In this document: positions 62,223-64,000 of the stretch, one piece after another
How positions within the stretch are numbered: position 1 is the stretch's first letter
How the letters are laid out: the number at the start of each line of letters is the position of its first letter
DNA from: Bog-473 sp963824195
GTDB taxonomy: Bacteria; Actinomycetota; Acidimicrobiia; Acidimicrobiales; RAAP-2
Direction: 5' to 3'
Assembly: GCA_963824195.1 (NCBI GenBank)
Contig: CAWGOJ010000022.1
Span: forward strand, 1-64,000
Length of the DNA stretch: 64,000 bases
Position numbers and translations under genes: made by a program
The notes under the pieces: model-generated
What the model was told of the DNA's origin: nothing
Seen by the model: only the letters and a program-made list of their open reading frames with translations
Database searches by the model: none

Positions 62223-63416
62223 TCACGGACCCGGTGATGCCCGGTTCGCCGCCACCACGCTGGGGTAGGCGGCACCGAGACCGGCAAGGCCGGCGGTGGA
62301 CGCATCGAATCCGAACGCGTACCGCAGCTGGGCCGTGACCGCCTGGCGGATCACCGGCCACGCCCGGGGTGGCGGCAGGTCCGGTGGGCGGCACCCGTCG
62401 GACGCGAGCAGTACGAGCGACGCCGGGATGGGGACGTGCAGGGCGGCGGCGATGGAGAGCAGGCCACCGTGCGACGAGCCGACCTCGCACAGGTCGGCGA
62501 AGACGAGATGGCCGGCACCCCGCAGGAGGATCAGCCGCTTCGGGCTGTGCATCCTCCCATAGGCGGCGATCATGCTCACGTGACTGACCACCTTGTCCGC
62601 TGCTCCCGACATCAGCAGCCCCGGCTGGTGCGGGACGACACTGCCGGCGCCACTTCTGGTCTGGCCGAACGAACCGACCGTCGCCCCTGCCAATCCGACG
62701 AACGTGGTCACCCGGCTGTCGATTGCGGCCAGCGCCTCGACGGCTGCGCCCCCGGCGGAGTGGCCCACCGCGCCCACGAGACTGGTGTCGACGTGGCCGT
62801 GGAACGGGCTCGATCCCGACGCGTCCTGCGCCGCCATCAGCGTGATGGTGGCCTTGAGATCCTCGACGTCGGTCGTCTTGGTCTTCGCCGCGGTAGGGCC
62901 GCCCAGGACCTCGGTGAGGTCGCGGCTGTAGTGATCGGGTGCGGCGACGACGAATCCCCAAGACGCGAGACGGGCCGTGAGGAAGGTGGACTGGTCGCGG
63001 AACCCTGCGTAGCCGTGGCTGAACAGCACGAGCGGATAGCGCCCGGGGGCAACAGGGACGCCGCGCACGCCTCCGCTCGGGTAGTCCACCGTGAACCCGG
63101 CGGGGATCAGCTTCTGCAGTGCGGCCGGTAACCAGCTCACGATGTCGTAGGTGGCCTCGGGCCTGCCGGCGACGCTCGCCTTGGTGGCGGGATACCACAC
63201 CTCCACCGGGGCCCCGTCAGTGGGCAGCGTCAGCGTTGCCTCACCCACGCCGAGAGGCCCGGTCCCGGTGAAGCTGGTGGGGCCCAGGTGCGTCACCGTC
63301 GCCACGGTGTCACCGTGCACGATCTCGGTGCCGGGCACGGGTCCCGCCTGCGGTGACGGCGAGGACGAGCAACCCGCGAGCACGAGGGCGGCCAGCACGA
63401 CAGCGGCCAGGGTCAT
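62223..63416 (-). CDS. lipoprotein alpha/beta hydrolase (PET-hydrolase/PAF-AH-like)
   Basis: 397 residues from ATG 63416, chosen because it begins a lipoprotein signal (MTLAAVVLAALVLAGC, lipobox LAGC). Hydrolase landmarks: YPLVLFSHGYAGFRDQST, FVVAAPDHYSRD, elbow GHSAGGAAVEA, LLMSGAADKVV with the acid and LRGAGHLVFADL with the His. The layout is that of secreted chlorophyllase/PAF-acetylhydrolase/polyester-hydrolase relatives. Anchored on the outer face of the membrane, it could release acids from extracellular esters that the ligases then activate. Convergent with the dehydrogenase, 12 bases apart. Confidence 0.88.
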   Translation of the reverse strand: MTLAAVVLAALVLAGCSSSPSPQAGPVPGTEIVHGDTVATVTHLGPTSFTGTGPLGVGEATLTLPTDGAPVEVWYPATKASVAGRPEATYDIVSWLPAALQKLIPAGFTVDYPSGGVRGVPVAPGRYPLVLFSHGYAGFRDQSTFLTARLASWGFVVAAPDHYSRDLTEVLGGPTAAKTKTTDVEDLKATITLMAAQDASGSSPFHGHVDTSLVGAVGHSAGGAAVEALAAIDSRVTTFVGLAGATVGSFGQTRSGAGSVVPHQPGLLMSGAADKVVSHVSMIAAYGRMHSPKRLILLRGAGHLVFADLCEVGSSHGGLLSIAAALHVPIPASLVLLASDGCRPPDLPPPRAWPVIRQAVTAQLRYAFGFDASTAGLAGLGAAYPSVVAANRASPGP

Positions 63417-63481
63417 GCCGGGGGTGCCCCGCCCCTGCGGCGTCGCCCGCCGCGCTGTCGTCGGTAGCCCGCGCAACCCTC

Positions 63482-63946
63482 TCAGCCCGCACTTCCGAAG
63501 GTGGAGTCCGGAGCATGCCAGTCCACGGACACGAAGCGGTGGGCGATGAGCCACCGCTCTCCCACGGGGACCAGGCGGTCCCGGTAGCGCCCCATGTGGT
63601 CCGGGCCGACCTCGGTGAAGACCGTGAAGTAGCTCGCCACGGTGGTCTCGGTCGGCGAGACGGCCTCGAAGCGGATGTTGGTGACGTTGTGGCGGACGAC
63701 CCTCCTGGGTCCTCCCGGCTCCTGTGCCTTGGCGGCCTGCCGCGCCCGCAGCGCCGCGGTGCCGCCGCCGAACCGCTCCATGATGGCCGCACGACCCTGG
63801 ACCGGGGCGCTGCCGCGGATCTCGAGGACGCCGTCCTCGCAGAACGCTCCCGCGAACTCCTCGAGCAGGAAGCGGTCACCTGCATGTGTGTACTGCGCCA
63901 GCGTGTCCCGGCACGACTCGCGGACGACGAGTTCCCAGAGCTCCAT
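63482..63946 (-). CDS. SnoaL/NTF2-like protein
   Basis: 154 residues from ATG 63946. Cone-shaped NTF2 fold of the SnoaL_4 type: ESCRDTLAQYTHAGDRFLLEEFAGAF, VLEIRGSAPVQGRAAIMERF, RHNVTNIRFEAVSPTETTV and YRDRLVPVGERWLIAHRFV. Similar proteins are hydratases, isomerases or ring-hydroxylating dioxygenase-like subunits acting on ring or steroid compounds. The Asp/His of ketosteroid isomerase cannot be fixed by eye. It lies 65 bases upstream of the lipoprotein hydrolase and may be co-transcribed with it. Confidence 0.85.
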   Translation of the reverse strand: MELWELVVRESCRDTLAQYTHAGDRFLLEEFAGAFCEDGVLEIRGSAPVQGRAAIMERFGGGTAALRARQAAKAQEPGGPRRVVRHNVTNIRFEAVSPTETTVASYFTVFTEVGPDHMGRYRDRLVPVGERWLIAHRFVSVDWHAPDSTFGSAG

Positions 63947-64000
63947 CGGGCTTAGGCCATCACCGTTGCTGGTGGCACTGCTTGGCCTTGCGGCCGCTGC

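Overview
The window comes from a high-GC actinobacterium. Starts are often GTG, genes are packed with 4-base ATGA/GTGA overlaps, many promoters appear to give leaderless or nearly leaderless mRNAs, and the gene content is rich in F420-type luciferase-like (LLM) monooxygenases, cytochromes P450, acyl-CoA dehydrogenases, AMP-forming CoA ligases and class III CoA-transferases. A non-mycobacterial soil, freshwater or marine lineage such as Acidimicrobiia would fit. That placement is inference; no rRNA or clear marker gene is present. The only RNA gene seen is a tRNA-Arg(ACG) cut by the left edge.

Layout. 1-2.8 kb: leftward TetR / polyphosphate glucokinase / P450 unit. 2.9-4.8 kb: divergent DrrAB-type exporter ending at a strong hairpin. 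4.9-8.0 kb: an amidase, then a lone PD-(D/E)XK-like DUF4268 protein. 8.1-10.7 kb: a second DrrAB-type exporter under a PadR regulator. 10.8-16.0 kb: tight five-gene operon (AidB-like acyl-CoA dehydrogenase, PIG-L deacetylase, two PhyH dioxygenases, LLM enzyme). 16.1-18.0 kb: a decayed island with a membrane-anchored pseudogene, a frameshifted DUF2510 gene and a small acidic-tail ORF sharing a repeat. 18.2-20.1 kb: small conserved protein plus acyl-CoA synthetase. 20.2-23.8 kb: branched-chain-type ABC importer (LivH-LivM-LivG fusion, frameshifted, plus LivF). 25.0-27.8 kb: two tandemly duplicated binding proteins for such a system.

28-42.6 kb is the most striking part. Two divergent operons leave a face-to-face promoter pair carrying a perfect TTAATG-AG-CATTAA palindrome. 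The left arm is LLM, acetoacetate-decarboxylase-like, a CrtC/AttH-like (DUF7064/7065-type) protein and an APH-like kinase. The right arm is TetR, acyl-CoA dehydrogenase, a fused class III CoA-transferase, LLM, a serine hydrolase, an AMP ligase, an APH-like kinase and a second CrtC/AttH-like protein. The arms therefore share three gene types. The APH-kinase / ligase / dehydrogenase combination recalls ACAD10/11 and bacterial levulinate (Lva) catabolism, in which a hydroxyacyl-CoA is phosphorylated.

42.6-64 kb: an orphan DUF222-HNH protein, a second P450, a single-chain tandem GntR-FCD regulator, a three-gene ABC-2 exporter, an Abhydrolase_10-like esterase diverging from a thiolase / hydrolase / ligase operon, then a crotonase-fold protein, SDR, hydrolase, TesB thioesterase, LLM enzyme, a 718-residue FadE34-like fused acyl-CoA dehydrogenase, a lipoprotein esterase and a SnoaL-like protein.

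Across the window a short element resembling AAAGAGTATACTCTTT recurs at about a dozen promoters, including that of the tandem GntR gene. It may be the operator or -10 region of a shared regulon. Three otherwise intact genes carry single frameshifts, at about 22.5, 39.2 and 40.75 kb; these are either sequence errors or early decay.
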